NCBI RefSeq assembly: GCF_004354365.1
Contig: NZ_SJCY01000004.1
Coordinates: 124,001 to 188,000 of the forward strand
DNA: 64,000 nucleotides
Direction of reading: 5' to 3'
From: Pedobacter changchengzhani
Lineage (GTDB): Bacteria > Bacteroidota > Bacteroidia > Sphingobacteriales > Sphingobacteriaceae
Position numbers and translations under genes: made by a program. Every line of letters starts with the position of its first letter. Position 1 is the first letter of the stretch. Below are positions 36,499-45,724 of this stretch, one piece after another. The notes under the pieces were generated by a model. The model was not told where the DNA came from. It ran no database searches and saw only the letters and a list, made by a program, of their open reading frames with translations.

Positions 36499-37470
36499 TT
36501 AAGAATCTGCGCCAGCCATAATTAACTGTTCTACAATTTCATTAAAACCTTTTTCAGATGCGTAATGTAAAGCAGATTGTTGGTCGTTGTCTTTCTCATT
36601 AACGGATGCACCGTTGCCAATCAAAATTTCTGTGATGTCATTACAACCACACATACTCGCCACAATTAATGGCGTTTCGCCTTCATTATTTTTTGCGTTC
36701 ACATCCATTCCGTTTACAATTAGCAATTTAGTGATTTCTTTGTTTCCTCTGCCACACACAAAGTGAAGAACTGTGTTTCCATCCAATCGTCTCAACAACA
36801 AATCTGCGCCAGCATCGATTAACAATTGCGCAATTCTCAAATTATTTAACACGCAAGCCATAATCAATGGCGTTTCTCCTGCATCATTGAGTGTGTTTAA
36901 GTTGCTTGCTTTGGTTTTAATCAGCTCGTTCACAACTTCTGCTTCGTTATTGTAAACAGCTTGATGAAGTGGTGTATTGCCAAAACTATTTTTGTCTTCT
37001 GTTTCACCAACCAGTAATGCCACTGTGTCTCGCAAACCTCTACTTGTTGCGTAATCTAATGCGCTATGCCCGTCATTATCTTTAATGCTTTTATCTGCTC
37101 CGTTGATCAACAAGAATTTGGTAAACTCTGTCCGTCCTTCGGCTAGCGAATATATTAAAGGTGTTTTTCCATCTTTATCTGTGGCATTAATATCCGCTCC
37201 GTTTGTTAATAAAATAGCTACAATTTCCTTATTTCCACTTTGCGAAAGAATATGTAAAGGCGTTGTGCTGTGGTTATTTGCCAAATTTACATCGGCTCCG
37301 CCCTCCACTAAAATTTTAACAATATCTCTGGCGCCTTTCTGACTGGCGTAAAATAGTGGCGTATTGCCCATTGCATCACGTTTATCGAGATTTATACCGC
37401 CTTTTTTTAGTAAGGTTTGTACAATTCCTTTTTGATTATTTTTGCAGGCATTTAAAAAAATAGTATCCAT
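36499..37470 (-). CDS. Ankyrin-repeat protein
   Basis: 323 residues composed of about nine ankyrin repeats (TPLxxAxxxGxxxIVxxLLxxGADxN), for example GNTPLFYASQKGARDIVKIL, STTPLHILSQSGNKEIVAIL and GNTVLHFVCGRGNKEITKLL. No signal peptide, so probably cytoplasmic. Ankyrin arrays bind other proteins. It closes the operon 40883-36499, which is preceded by a three-box LytTR-like operator. Confidence 0.92.
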   Translation of the reverse strand: MDTIFLNACKNNQKGIVQTLLKKGGINLDKRDAMGNTPLFYASQKGARDIVKILVEGGADVNLANNHSTTPLHILSQSGNKEIVAILLTNGADINATDKDGKTPLIYSLAEGRTEFTKFLLINGADKSIKDNDGHSALDYATSRGLRDTVALLVGETEDKNSFGNTPLHQAVYNNEAEVVNELIKTKASNLNTLNDAGETPLIMACVLNNLRIAQLLIDAGADLLLRRLDGNTVLHFVCGRGNKEITKLLIVNGMDVNAKNNEGETPLIVASMCGCNDITEILIGNGASVNEKDNDQQSALHYASEKGFNEIVEQLIMAGADS

Positions 37471-37485
37471 TTGTTTTGTGTTTTA

Positions 37486-38103
37486 TTATCGTTGTTGTTT
37501 TTTAGCTGTTTCTAATAATTCATTCAAGAAATTATCCATCTCCTCATCTGGTTCGTCCGAGAGGAAACTACTGTCATCATTCGGGAAATCTTCGGTCCAA
37601 ATAATTGTTTCAGCCTTGATGTCTGGATTTTTAATTTCAGACATTAATTCTACAATATAACTTGTTTTATTTTCAGGATCGTAATCATCATCTTCATGGT
37701 CAAAAAGTTGCTTTACAATTACCCTATAAAAACCATTTTCAATATTTATTTTTTGGTCATTGTTTAGCTCTTCAGGCAATGTTGTGTTTTTAAATTGAAG
37801 AGAAGAAGTTAAATCAGTCCAAGTTATCAAATGCAAAGCATTATCAGTGATTTCAATGCTTTGCTCAAATTTCCTGAAAAAATCTTGTTTATTTTCTTTG
37901 TTAATTGAAAACTCAAATGTCCATTCTTCTCCGTAAGCGCAATCAAAAACAACTAAATTATCTTTATTCGTCTCCAATAAAAAAGTATTAAGCTGTTTCC
38001 AACTCCAATTGGTTTGGTTATTTAAAGTCTCGTTATATTTCTTTGTATTGGCAATGGCGATTATTGAACCATCTGCGATGATATTTATTTTTTGCGTACT
38101 CAT
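37486..38103 (-). CDS. Acidic cytoplasmic protein between ankyrin genes
   Basis: 205 residues. Beta-rich N-terminal half (INIIADGSIIAIANTKKY) and a very acidic C-terminal tail (SSFLSDEPDEEMDNF). Located between two ankyrin genes with 15- and 18-base spacers, so it is likely their partner. In other genomes proteins of this position can be immunity factors; that cannot be shown here. Confidence 0.55.
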   Translation of the reverse strand: MSTQKINIIADGSIIAIANTKKYNETLNNQTNWSWKQLNTFLLETNKDNLVVFDCAYGEEWTFEFSINKENKQDFFRKFEQSIEITDNALHLITWTDLTSSLQFKNTTLPEELNNDQKINIENGFYRVIVKQLFDHEDDDYDPENKTSYIVELMSEIKNPDIKAETIIWTEDFPNDDSSFLSDEPDEEMDNFLNELLETAKKQQR

Positions 38104-38121
38104 CTTCCTTTTAAATTTAGA

Positions 38122-39711
38122 TTACTGTCTTTCCAGCAACCAAGCTACCAAATTCTCATTGTCTTTTTCTACCGCATAATCTAACGCAGATTTTTCTGAA
38201 TTATCTTTGGCGTTGACCAATATATCTCCGAATTGTTCTAATAATTCGCAATAGGTTTTAGCGGTAGATTTTTCTGCATTATTGGTTGCATAAATAAGTG
38301 CTGTTTTTCCATTTTTGTCGATTAAATCTGTTTTTGCACCTTGCTCTAATAGCATCAGTATTTCTTTTTCAGCTCTTGATAAATCAGCCAATCCTAAATA
38401 CATTAAAGCAGAAATTCCGTCTCTATTGGTTTTGTTCACATCGGCATCCGAATAAATGGCTTCTTCAATTATCGACTTTGCAATGGTGTAATTATTATAA
38501 AGTTGTAAGTTGTCTGCGTTTTTAGCCGATAAATTGACTATTGTATTTTCTTCATCGTCTAAAAATGAATCAATATTAAAACCTGCGGTAACGAATGATT
38601 TTAAGATATTTGCAAAGACTTTTTTCTCAAACTGATCAAAACTTGTATTTACTGCTGATGAAGCCGTGTATAAGTACCTCAATGGGTGCCAAGATTGACT
38701 ATCGACCAGCATTGAATCTGCCCCATTTTTTAATAATAAAGCTACACTTTCGAAATCGTGATGCACAACCGCAATGGAAAGTGGCAACATTTTATTGTAG
38801 TTGTTTCCTTCCTTGTCATATTCCTCATTCGGGTTTTCGCCAAGTTTAATCAAAGCTTCAATTGCCTCTAAATCTCTGTTAATGCAAGCCTGAAATAAAT
38901 CTTGACCACCAGCTTTAAGATAGGAATCAGAAGTTTCGTCGTCAGTAAAATCGTAACCTTTAAGGTAGGCGCCCACTAATTTTGACTTCCTTTTAATGGC
39001 AAAATCAATTGCGGTTTCGCCATAATTATTTTTTTGATAAGGATCTAAACCTGCATCCATACAAGTTGAAATAAACGCGACGAAATCGCCCAACCTTGAT
39101 GCTAACAATTGGCATCTTAAGCCAAGTTCTTCTTTTCGATTTACATCTCGGCGACTGTTAGGATCAAAATTAGAATCCTGATCAAAATTTTGCAGGTCGT
39201 TTTGAGCATAAGCTAAATCTGAAGCAATTTGACCTGAATTTTCTGCACAAATGTGCAACAAGGTATTGCCATCTCTATCAACCCAATCTATTTTTGCACC
39301 AACTTCTCGATAGGCTATGAGCATTTCATAATAGCCAGCTTTGGCACCAATCATCAAAGCCGTAAAGCCATCGCTATTTTTCCGTATCGGACTCACTTTA
39401 TTAGCCAATAACCTTTTAGTGGTTTCGTAAATCTGTCCTTCAGCCATCATGTAAGAGCGTTCAAATTCTGCTTCGGCCATTAGATGCAATAACGAATTTT
39501 CGTACCGATCTTGCACACCCATCGCTCGCCAACCTTTTTCTATAAGCTCATCAATCATTTCGAAATTGGCGAATGCACAAACTTGCTTCCAAACTTCTAA
39601 TTTTTCCTCGTCATTGAGTTCGCCCTCAGCAAGTAAGTTTCTATAACTTTGATTAATTTCTTCAATTGGCGTTTGTTGTTGGTAAGCGCTTTGTATTTCG
39701 TATAAATTCAT
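38122..39711 (-). CDS. Large ankyrin-repeat protein
   Basis: 529 residues. Ankyrin repeats occur in two groups: about 70-170 and 230-529, for example GFTALMIGAKAGYYEMLIAY, GNTLLHICAENSG and GKTALIYATNNAEKS. A linker rich in Asn and Asp (about 165-195) separates them. No signal peptide. Middle gene of the operon 40883-36499. Confidence 0.9.
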   Translation of the reverse strand: MNLYEIQSAYQQQTPIEEINQSYRNLLAEGELNDEEKLEVWKQVCAFANFEMIDELIEKGWRAMGVQDRYENSLLHLMAEAEFERSYMMAEGQIYETTKRLLANKVSPIRKNSDGFTALMIGAKAGYYEMLIAYREVGAKIDWVDRDGNTLLHICAENSGQIASDLAYAQNDLQNFDQDSNFDPNSRRDVNRKEELGLRCQLLASRLGDFVAFISTCMDAGLDPYQKNNYGETAIDFAIKRKSKLVGAYLKGYDFTDDETSDSYLKAGGQDLFQACINRDLEAIEALIKLGENPNEEYDKEGNNYNKMLPLSIAVVHHDFESVALLLKNGADSMLVDSQSWHPLRYLYTASSAVNTSFDQFEKKVFANILKSFVTAGFNIDSFLDDEENTIVNLSAKNADNLQLYNNYTIAKSIIEEAIYSDADVNKTNRDGISALMYLGLADLSRAEKEILMLLEQGAKTDLIDKNGKTALIYATNNAEKSTAKTYCELLEQFGDILVNAKDNSEKSALDYAVEKDNENLVAWLLERQ

Positions 39712-39727
39712 GAGGTTTTTTTAAGAA

Positions 39728-40234
39728 TTAATATTGTTTTTTTGCTATCGCTACTGCTTCAATTACATTTGTACATTTTTCCATTTCGGGTAATGAAGCC
39801 AAGCGAATCACTTCTTGCCAATTCTCTATTTTTACATTTGCATCTATCAATAACCTGCGAATTCTCAACTTAACTATGGCAGGGTTTATACTAAAAATCG
39901 TTTCTGTCAGCGCAAAAAGATGCGCATTAGTTTGATGTTCTACAACCCATAATTGCTCTGGGAAATTACTTGCTTGGTTAGCTAAACTAGAGGGTTTAGC
40001 TGTTTTTTGTAAAGCTTCGTTTAACATCACAATGGTTTTTACATATTCCTCTGCAAAGAAATGACAAAGCGCCATATTATAAAGCATAGCGCCACTTGGA
40101 TTTTTTACAGCTGAAATTAGTTGTTTAAAAATGCCATACGCCAGCAACCATTGAGCCGAGTTTATGCACATAACTCCCTCCATAAACAGTTCGCTATCAT
40201 TGGTTTGGCTATTAATTTTTTGGTCGATTAGCAT
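39728..40234 (-). CDS. TPR-like cytoplasmic protein
   Basis: 168 residues, all-helical, with a TPR-like pair near residues 15-85 (INSAQWLLAYGIFKQLISAV; LYNMALCHFFAEEYVKTIVML). Spacers of 4 and 16 bases to its neighbours indicate the same operon. It may scaffold the ankyrin proteins, which is inference. Confidence 0.65.
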   Translation of the reverse strand: MLIDQKINSQTNDSELFMEGVMCINSAQWLLAYGIFKQLISAVKNPSGAMLYNMALCHFFAEEYVKTIVMLNEALQKTAKPSSLANQASNFPEQLWVVEHQTNAHLFALTETIFSINPAIVKLRIRRLLIDANVKIENWQEVIRLASLPEMEKCTNVIEAVAIAKKQY

Positions 40235-40238
40235 AGAT

Positions 40239-40883
40239 TTAAGGATTTACAGCCTGCCATTCCATGAATAATTTACCATTGTACAGTGCCATTTGTTGCT
40301 TGTCTTTTATGCCCTCTAATTTTGTCATGAGCTCATTTGATTGCAGGTTCCACGCCTCAAAATCTTTTTGAAGTAATGCAACAGCCGTCGTATCTTTTGC
40401 TTGATTGGCTTGTTTATATTTGACTAACAGCGTTTCAAAATTATCAAAATGCTTGTCGTATTGTGCGTCACCAAATTCAGGTCGTTCCATCGTTTTCATA
40501 TCTTCCATTACTTTTGAGTGACGTTCATCAGAATCTTTAATCAAATCATCAGAAGTTGTTTTTTTACTGCCTGTAAGCAATAAAATGGAGAAGAAACCCA
40601 CTAAAAAAACGCCGGTAATGGCACCCAATGTAATTACCTTGCCTCCGTGATTTTTCCACCTCGCAAACCCAAAGTAGATTAGCGCTAAACCCAAAACAAT
40701 CATGGCTACAGCCAAACCCTTGTTGCCCAATGTTGTATAAACCGGATAAAGGATGCGAGGAATGTTGTAACTAGATTGTTCTTTAAAATACAAAGTACCT
40801 TGACTAAATATTCCGACTCCGATAAGCGTCATCGCACAGGCTTTAACTTTTTCGGCAACTGTTAATGTTTTATTTTTTTCCAT
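40239..40883 (-). CDS. Membrane protein heading the ankyrin operon
   Basis: 214 residues. Helices lie at about 13-32, 50-70 and 80-102, followed by a 110-residue coiled tail (DSDERHSKVMEDMKTMERPE). First gene of a five-gene run (membrane, TPR, ankyrin, acidic, ankyrin). A -7 element and three phased LytTR-like boxes lie directly upstream. Confidence 0.65.
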   Translation of the reverse strand: MEKNKTLTVAEKVKACAMTLIGVGIFSQGTLYFKEQSSYNIPRILYPVYTTLGNKGLAVAMIVLGLALIYFGFARWKNHGGKVITLGAITGVFLVGFFSILLLTGSKKTTSDDLIKDSDERHSKVMEDMKTMERPEFGDAQYDKHFDNFETLLVKYKQANQAKDTTAVALLQKDFEAWNLQSNELMTKLEGIKDKQQMALYNGKLFMEWQAVNP

Positions 40884-40919
40884 TGTATATCTCGTTTAAG
40901 AAGATGAATTTAAGGTTTT

Positions 40920-40927
40920 CAAACGTA
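40920..40927 (-). promoter_or_regulatory. -7 element of the ankyrin operon
   Basis: On the minus strand TACGTTTG matches TANNTTTG exactly, 36 bases upstream of the ATG at 40883 and 17 bases downstream of the nearest operator box. Confidence 0.5.
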
Positions 40928-40944
40928 GAATTTGTCGAAAGTTT

Positions 40945-40996
40945 TTATCCGTAAACAATTAGTCTTTATTCGTTAGACCCTAAAAAATATTCGTTT
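40945..40996 (-). promoter_or_regulatory. Putative LytTR operator of the ankyrin operon (three boxes)
   Basis: Plus-strand boxes TTATCCGTAA (40945), TTATTCGTTA (40966) and ATATTCGTTT (40987) are phased exactly 21 bases apart. On the gene strand the middle box is TAACGAATAA, identical to the first box at 51231. This is the best-conserved site in the window. Confidence 0.65.
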
Positions 40997-41032
40997 AGTG
41001 GATTTGTAAATTAACTATCAAATAAAGCATCA

Positions 41033-41541
41033 TTAAATTTCATCCAACTTTTTATTCCAGCTTTTTAAAGCTTGCTGTAATTTTAACAAAAAATAATCCA
41101 GTCGATCTTCGCCATCCGTATTTTCTAACTTATAATTCATGAAGTGAATTACACTTTTTACCTGTGTGGAATTGAGAAGCGAAAACCTTATGAGTTGGTA
41201 TTCATTTTCTGGTTCATAGCATAAGGTAAATAACACATCTGGGGCTTAAACTTTTTTTTCTTTATAATCTCTTCCTCCAAAATATCAAAAATCAAAAATT
41301 TTGGGAGATGAAATCTCATTCCTTTTGCATCAAAAAAAGAGAGTGAACTTTCGCAGTAACTAAGGTCTTCGTAAGGAAGAAGTTTCCAATTATCTTTTTC
41401 GTCTTTAGCTCTTAGCGTTACAATTTCTTCTTCGCTCGCATAATCATCAATCCCTTGTGCCTGCCAAAGCCCAATTCCATCTTCTAATTTAACGTCTGCA
41501 AAAGCGAGTTGTATTTGGGTAACTAAATCTTCTTTTATCAT
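41033..41541 (-). pseudogene. DUF6714 gene interrupted by a frameshift
   Basis: The first frame (41541 downward) carries VKLEDGIGLWQAQGIDDYAS and SLSFFDAKGMRFHLP, the DUF6714 pattern. The second frame resumes with DVLFTLCYEPENEYQLIRF and SLLN, the expected continuation. The switch lies near 41240-41262, next to a run of eight T (A on the gene strand), so one base was gained or lost there. It is either a real mutation or a sequencing error. Total coding length would be about 168 residues. Confidence 0.75.
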
Positions 41542-41658
41542 TGAAAAAAGCTTTGTAATGTTTAAAAATCAAGTTTAAAAAACCAATATATCCATATCAT
41601 AGTTAAAAGTTTTAAACTTCAATAATTAACCGAATTTTTAAAACGATATTGGCAATAA

Positions 41659-42117
41659 TTATTCTGCAGATTTTATCTTGATAATTAAACCACCTCCTAA
41701 AAAATCCCTTAATACTCCTTCAGAATTATCTCTAACATATAAATAGTCTTTAAAACTTCCTTCCCTTTCTTTTCCATTACTTAAATAGTAACTAAAAAAA
41801 TGGCTTGGACTAAATTCGAAATCATTTTTTTCTATTTTACAACTATAAAAATTCATTCCGCTATTTGAAGCATAATAAATTCCTATCCACCTTGCACCAA
41901 AAATGCGACAAATCGTCTCTCCTAAATAAGCGGTCAATTCCGCTACTAATTTTCCAGTTTCGATCCGACCTTTTGGAATTTCGTTTTTCAAAATTTTGTC
42001 TATTTCATTTTCCAAACTTTCTAAACTGAAATCCAATTTGAACCCTTTCCTCAAATACTTTTCACTTACTTTTTCAGCAATTTGTTTTGGGTTATCTCCT
42101 TCATTTAACTTTTTCAT
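41659..42117 (-). CDS. Cytoplasmic protein, DUF3806-like
   Basis: 152 residues. The central helix AELTAYLGETICRIFGARW recalls DUF3806-type proteins (immunity-like, unknown function). The rest is mixed alpha/beta and ends GGGLIIKIKSAE. The match is from memory of a short motif. Its upstream region contains a fragment of a DUF6714 gene. Confidence 0.5.
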   Translation of the reverse strand: MKKLNEGDNPKQIAEKVSEKYLRKGFKLDFSLESLENEIDKILKNEIPKGRIETGKLVAELTAYLGETICRIFGARWIGIYYASNSGMNFYSCKIEKNDFEFSPSHFFSYYLSNGKEREGSFKDYLYVRDNSEGVLRDFLGGGLIIKIKSAE

Positions 42118-42125
42118 AATAGTTG

Positions 42126-42191
42126 CTAAATTATAATTCCATCTTCCAATTCAGATTCTGCAAAAGCAAGTTGTATTTTGATAATCAAAGC
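42126..42191 (-). pseudogene. 5'-end relic of a DUF6714 gene
   Basis: 22 codons read IKIQLAFAESELEDGI, aligning with VTQIQLAFADVKLEDGI at the start of the DUF6714 gene at 41541. The DNA is similar too. It ends in a stop and lies just before the start of the 42117 gene, so a second copy was once here. Confidence 0.7.
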
Positions 42192-42244
42192 TTATTTTGT
42201 TATTTTGAGGAATGTTTTTTCTTAAGCTTATAATTCTTAACTAC

Positions 42245-43177
42245 CTACATATCCATATCGTAAGTAAATGTTCTCCATCTCAATAGTTGTAGTTCATTTT
42301 TATCTTTTTGTTTAGCAAAGAAAAAATAATGGTAATAATCTATAAATTTCGGAACGCTTCCTTTTTCCCATATTCCGGACAAAGCAGGAAAGTTAATCAT
42401 TGCGTTTTTTTTGCCAGTTGATATATCATATTTTAATCCAAGGGTTGCCATTTTGCCATTGTCTGTAAAAACCAATTTGCAACTATCTATTGGAGGTAAG
42501 TTCAGTTTGTTTTTAAAAAAACGTTCTCTTTCTTTAAATACCCATTCTTTTTCCATGTTACGCAATTGTGCAGATTGATATTCTGCTACCTCAATTTTCT
42601 TTACAAAAGCCTTCGCATTTTTATCATTTACAGCATAAAGAATTGATTGATAGCGAGCATACAAACTATCTAATAAATCGGGTTGTTTTCTCAAATCGAC
42701 ATATGCTTCTTCCTTAAAAAAATGATAAGCTGGCTTTGCCTCAAATTCTATCTCCTTCACATAATATCCTTTTTTGAAATCTCCATCCTTCAAGTCTGAG
42801 TACAAGAGTCGAAATGTTATAGCATTATCATCGTCAAAGCCTTTTTTAAGATTAATGCTTAAAATTTGATCTTCTGGTTTAGGTGCAAAGTTTTCAAGTG
42901 TGACTGCATTTAAATCTAAAATTATTTTTAATTTTTGAGTTCCTACTTTTTCTATTCCTAAATCCAATACAGTTGCTCCAACCCACGGCAAGACTGGATG
43001 AATTGGGAATCCATTAATGAAAATCTCTGCCTGATAGGAATTGCTTAAATGCACAGTGTAGTTGCTGTTTTTTTTATTGTAAACAAGTTTATTGGTTAAG
43101 CCCACTTCTTCTTTAATTTGGCCTTTACTACAACTTGTAAAAAATAGAACCGCTATTAAAATTGGTAAATATCTCAT
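42245..43177 (-). CDS. Lipoprotein, unknown
   Basis: 310 residues. The signal ends LFFTSC (lipobox, about Cys16). A beta-rich N-terminal domain (VHLSNSYQAEIFINGFPIH) is followed by a helical section around residues 160-215 and a C-terminal WRTFTYDMDM. It follows the 43186 gene by 8 bases. Family not recognised. Confidence 0.55.
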   Translation of the reverse strand: MRYLPILIAVLFFTSCSKGQIKEEVGLTNKLVYNKKNSNYTVHLSNSYQAEIFINGFPIHPVLPWVGATVLDLGIEKVGTQKLKIILDLNAVTLENFAPKPEDQILSINLKKGFDDDNAITFRLLYSDLKDGDFKKGYYVKEIEFEAKPAYHFFKEEAYVDLRKQPDLLDSLYARYQSILYAVNDKNAKAFVKKIEVAEYQSAQLRNMEKEWVFKERERFFKNKLNLPPIDSCKLVFTDNGKMATLGLKYDISTGKKNAMINFPALSGIWEKGSVPKFIDYYHYFFFAKQKDKNELQLLRWRTFTYDMDM

Positions 43178-43185
43178 GGTTAAAT

Positions 43186-43758
43186 TTATTTTTTCGATAC
43201 ATTTTTATTGTAAAGTCCAATACATTTCTCTTGATAATCAAAGTTGATAGCATCGCTAAAAGTTTCTAAATAGGTTTTCGGAAAAATCATCTCCGCATTA
43301 ATAAATTTCTCCACCACTTTGCCCTTCATCTCTGTTTCAACCACACCCACGTATTTATTGGTCAGTAAATTCACGGTCGATTTATACAGGTTTTGGTTAG
43401 GATCATCTCTCCCCAACATGTCATCGCTTCTGCGCATTTGCACCAACTGCATTTTCTTAGCCGTTTTATTGTATTCAAAAACATTGATCCAGCCCGAGCG
43501 GTCGTAATCGTTCCAAAACTCAAACCCTTTTTTGGTTTCCACTAAAGTATTCCCGAAATTTAGGTGTGTTATTTCTTTACTTTCTACTCGCTTGTATTTT
43601 TGTGTAGATAGCCAAACCATCAGCATGTCTTTCTTGCTATCTATAAATACGCTGTCTTTTTTTCCATCACCGTCAAAATCTTTTACAATTTTACGCGTGG
43701 TTTGGGCAGATGCTAGATTTACCAATAGTAGGAGCAGGAAGAGGCAATAATATTTCAT
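43186..43758 (-). CDS. Secreted FG-GAP-like protein
   Basis: 190 residues. Signal peptide to about LASAQ (15-19). DFDGDGKKDSVFIDSKKD (about 28-45) is a DxDxDGxxD calcium-binding loop as in FG-GAP/VCBS-type repeats, and it is followed by beta strands. Similar loops occur in the proteins at 56641 and 60073. It is probably in the periplasm or at the surface. Confidence 0.65.
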   Translation of the reverse strand: MKYYCLFLLLLLVNLASAQTTRKIVKDFDGDGKKDSVFIDSKKDMLMVWLSTQKYKRVESKEITHLNFGNTLVETKKGFEFWNDYDRSGWINVFEYNKTAKKMQLVQMRRSDDMLGRDDPNQNLYKSTVNLLTNKYVGVVETEMKGKVVEKFINAEMIFPKTYLETFSDAINFDYQEKCIGLYNKNVSKK

Positions 43759-43780
43759 TTTTTGTTTGTTTATTAATTAT

Positions 43781-43905
43781 TTGGGCGCCTGCCTGCCGGC
43801 CGGCAGGTTCCCCAATCCCGATAGCTATCGGGAGGGCTATTCATTACAATCTTTTTATGCTCGTTCCTCGCAAAAAAAAGGATTTTCATTGCCATCCCTA
43901 ATGCA
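43781..43905. repeat. GC-rich palindromic intergenic repeat
   Basis: Two perfect 16-bp palindromes, CCTGCCGGCCGGCAGG (43792-43807) and CCCGATAGCTATCGGG (43817-43832), are far richer in GC than the surroundings. The following bases (GGGCTATTCATTACAATC) look like a dispersed Bacteroidota repeat that I recall. Only one copy is in this window, so repetition is not shown here. Confidence 0.55.
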
Positions 43906-43924
43906 AAAAATCAAGGTTCAAAAA

Positions 43925-44731
43925 TCAATCAATTCGATTAAAAGTATAAGTCCGGGTTTGTTTATTTGTACCTGAATAATTTACTTTGTAGGTAACATAA
44001 AAAATGGTGTTTTTTGTTCGTATCAGTAATGGATATTTCTCTTTTCTAAAGTCAATTTTAGTTAACCCTTTTTTGTCTTTGTAATTTAACCGATAATAAG
44101 TTAACGGAACTGGCCCATACTCTAAAACCACTATCGGAGAATTTTCGGCTCCGCCAACACCCGCGTTTGACCCAATCGTAACTTCATCAAAGGCTTCTAA
44201 ATCGGCATCTGTTTTAGTTGCAAATGCACCCTGAACCCAAGGCGTGAACAAAGTATCAACGTCTTTGACATTAACATCAGCAATTGTTTTGAATTCACTG
44301 TAATTGGTTTTTGCTTCGTATTTTCGTTTTCCAATAGTTAGATTCTTTTTGTCATCCAAATCGAAATTAAAACTAAAATCTTTATCTGTCCATCTATTAT
44401 GTTTTGTTTTATTTCCTTCAATTTCCAATAAGTCAACCGTATAATTTTCACCTCCGTATGGATAATCAGGATGGTCTGAATTGGTATAAAAAGTAATAAA
44501 ATAAACAGCGGAATCTTTAACCAAATACCTAAAATAATATTTGTTGTTTAGGTTTTCAGCTTCCTGATTTAGCTCCAAACTAATTTCTGCAATTTGCTTA
44601 GCATTAAATACATCATCCTTAAACATTGGAAAATTAGGGATTTCTGGATATTTATCTTTCTCTTTTACCACATTATCACACGAAATAGTGGCTATTGATA
44701 TGAGCAGTAAGAGGAAGACTTTTATTCGCAT
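43925..44731 (-). CDS. Lipoprotein, unknown
   Basis: 268 residues. Signal ends ATISC (about Cys19). The mature part begins with Pro-rich KYPEIPNFPMFKDD and continues as beta-rich sequence (YYFRYLVKDSAVYFITFYT; PIVVLEYGPVPLTYYRLNY). Preceded by a LytTR-like site (44777-44828). Family not recognised. Confidence 0.6.
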   Translation of the reverse strand: MRIKVFLLLLISIATISCDNVVKEKDKYPEIPNFPMFKDDVFNAKQIAEISLELNQEAENLNNKYYFRYLVKDSAVYFITFYTNSDHPDYPYGGENYTVDLLEIEGNKTKHNRWTDKDFSFNFDLDDKKNLTIGKRKYEAKTNYSEFKTIADVNVKDVDTLFTPWVQGAFATKTDADLEAFDEVTIGSNAGVGGAENSPIVVLEYGPVPLTYYRLNYKDKKGLTKIDFRKEKYPLLIRTKNTIFYVTYKVNYSGTNKQTRTYTFNRID

Positions 44732-44776
44732 AGCTCAAAAATAGGTTATTTGGCACAATAGAAAGGTTTGTATTAC

Positions 44777-44828
44777 TTATCCGTAAGATTTCAACCGTTA
44801 TTTAAAGCTATCAATTTATTATTCGTTT
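44777..44828 (-). promoter_or_regulatory. Putative LytTR operator before the 44731 lipoprotein
   Basis: Plus-strand TTATCCGTAA (44777) and TTATTCGTTT (44819) lie exactly 42 bases apart, with a degenerate box TTATTTAAAG at the 21-base midpoint (44798). They point toward the minus-strand gene and end 46 bases before its ATG. Confidence 0.6.
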
Positions 44829-44926
44829 GTGTTTAAGTGCTTTTTAAAGACGTAAGCCAGACCCCGATAAGGAGTGAAAATATAAGTATCGTCTTATGTT
44901 GTTTCTTTTATTTAAGATTATTCTTT

Positions 44927-45724
44927 TTAATCAGTTATGTTTTTCTCAAAGTACTCCATAATGGTTTCTTGGAAATCGATTAGATTTTGTAGCTGAGTTT
45001 TAATGATTTTTCCTTTATGGTAAATGTCGTACTTGCCATTTTCATCATCCGTTGGTGTGAAAATTATTCCATTTTCAATACTTCCAATTTTGTCTGTTAC
45101 TAAGTATCCAGTCATTAAAGGTTGCGTTTTTTCTGCATAGCGACCTAAAAAAATCCGCAATAAAGCGTCTTCCTGCGAAAAAAAATTGGCTACAGAATCA
45201 AAAACAGCATCAATATCATTCAAATCTGCAGGGATAGTCAGTCGTAAAAAAAGTTTATATGATTTGTCTAATCTATAACCTTCGGTGTTTTCAAATTGCA
45301 TTTTGCCAATGTGGCTTTCAATTTTGCCCTTAACTATTTGGTTAGTTATCGTACTGCTTTTTGGTAAATTGTTGAGATCAAAAGCAATCGCTTCGATAGA
45401 AGAAATCACTTTTTCATCATACAAAAAATTCCGAACCAAAAATTTATCTCTGAATTCAATTTTAATTTGGGTATTTGGTTCTTGTGCATTTGTAATTAGG
45501 ATGAGATCATTCACTTTAGTAAACGTCAGTGCATTTCCATAATTCATGGCATACATTTCTACTATCATACTTTCTAATTTCTCTCCGATATAATTTTTAG
45601 TAGTTTGTCCACTTTCAATCTTCACAGTGATAGAATTTTGGATTTGTCCAAAGGATGATGCGCTCATAAATAGTAAAACTAAGAAGAATATTTTTTGAAT
45701 ATTGAGTCGATTTTTCATAACCAT
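44927..45724 (-). CDS. Secreted protein, unknown
   Basis: 265 residues. Signal peptide cleaved near SSFGQ (about 23-27). Beta-rich body with a helical C-terminus (LIDFQETIMEYFEKN). Its start overlaps the stop of the upstream lipoprotein gene by one base (TAATG), giving translational coupling. Confidence 0.55.
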   Translation of the reverse strand: MVMKNRLNIQKIFFLVLLFMSASSFGQIQNSITVKIESGQTTKNYIGEKLESMIVEMYAMNYGNALTFTKVNDLILITNAQEPNTQIKIEFRDKFLVRNFLYDEKVISSIEAIAFDLNNLPKSSTITNQIVKGKIESHIGKMQFENTEGYRLDKSYKLFLRLTIPADLNDIDAVFDSVANFFSQEDALLRIFLGRYAEKTQPLMTGYLVTDKIGSIENGIIFTPTDDENGKYDIYHKGKIIKTQLQNLIDFQETIMEYFEKNITD

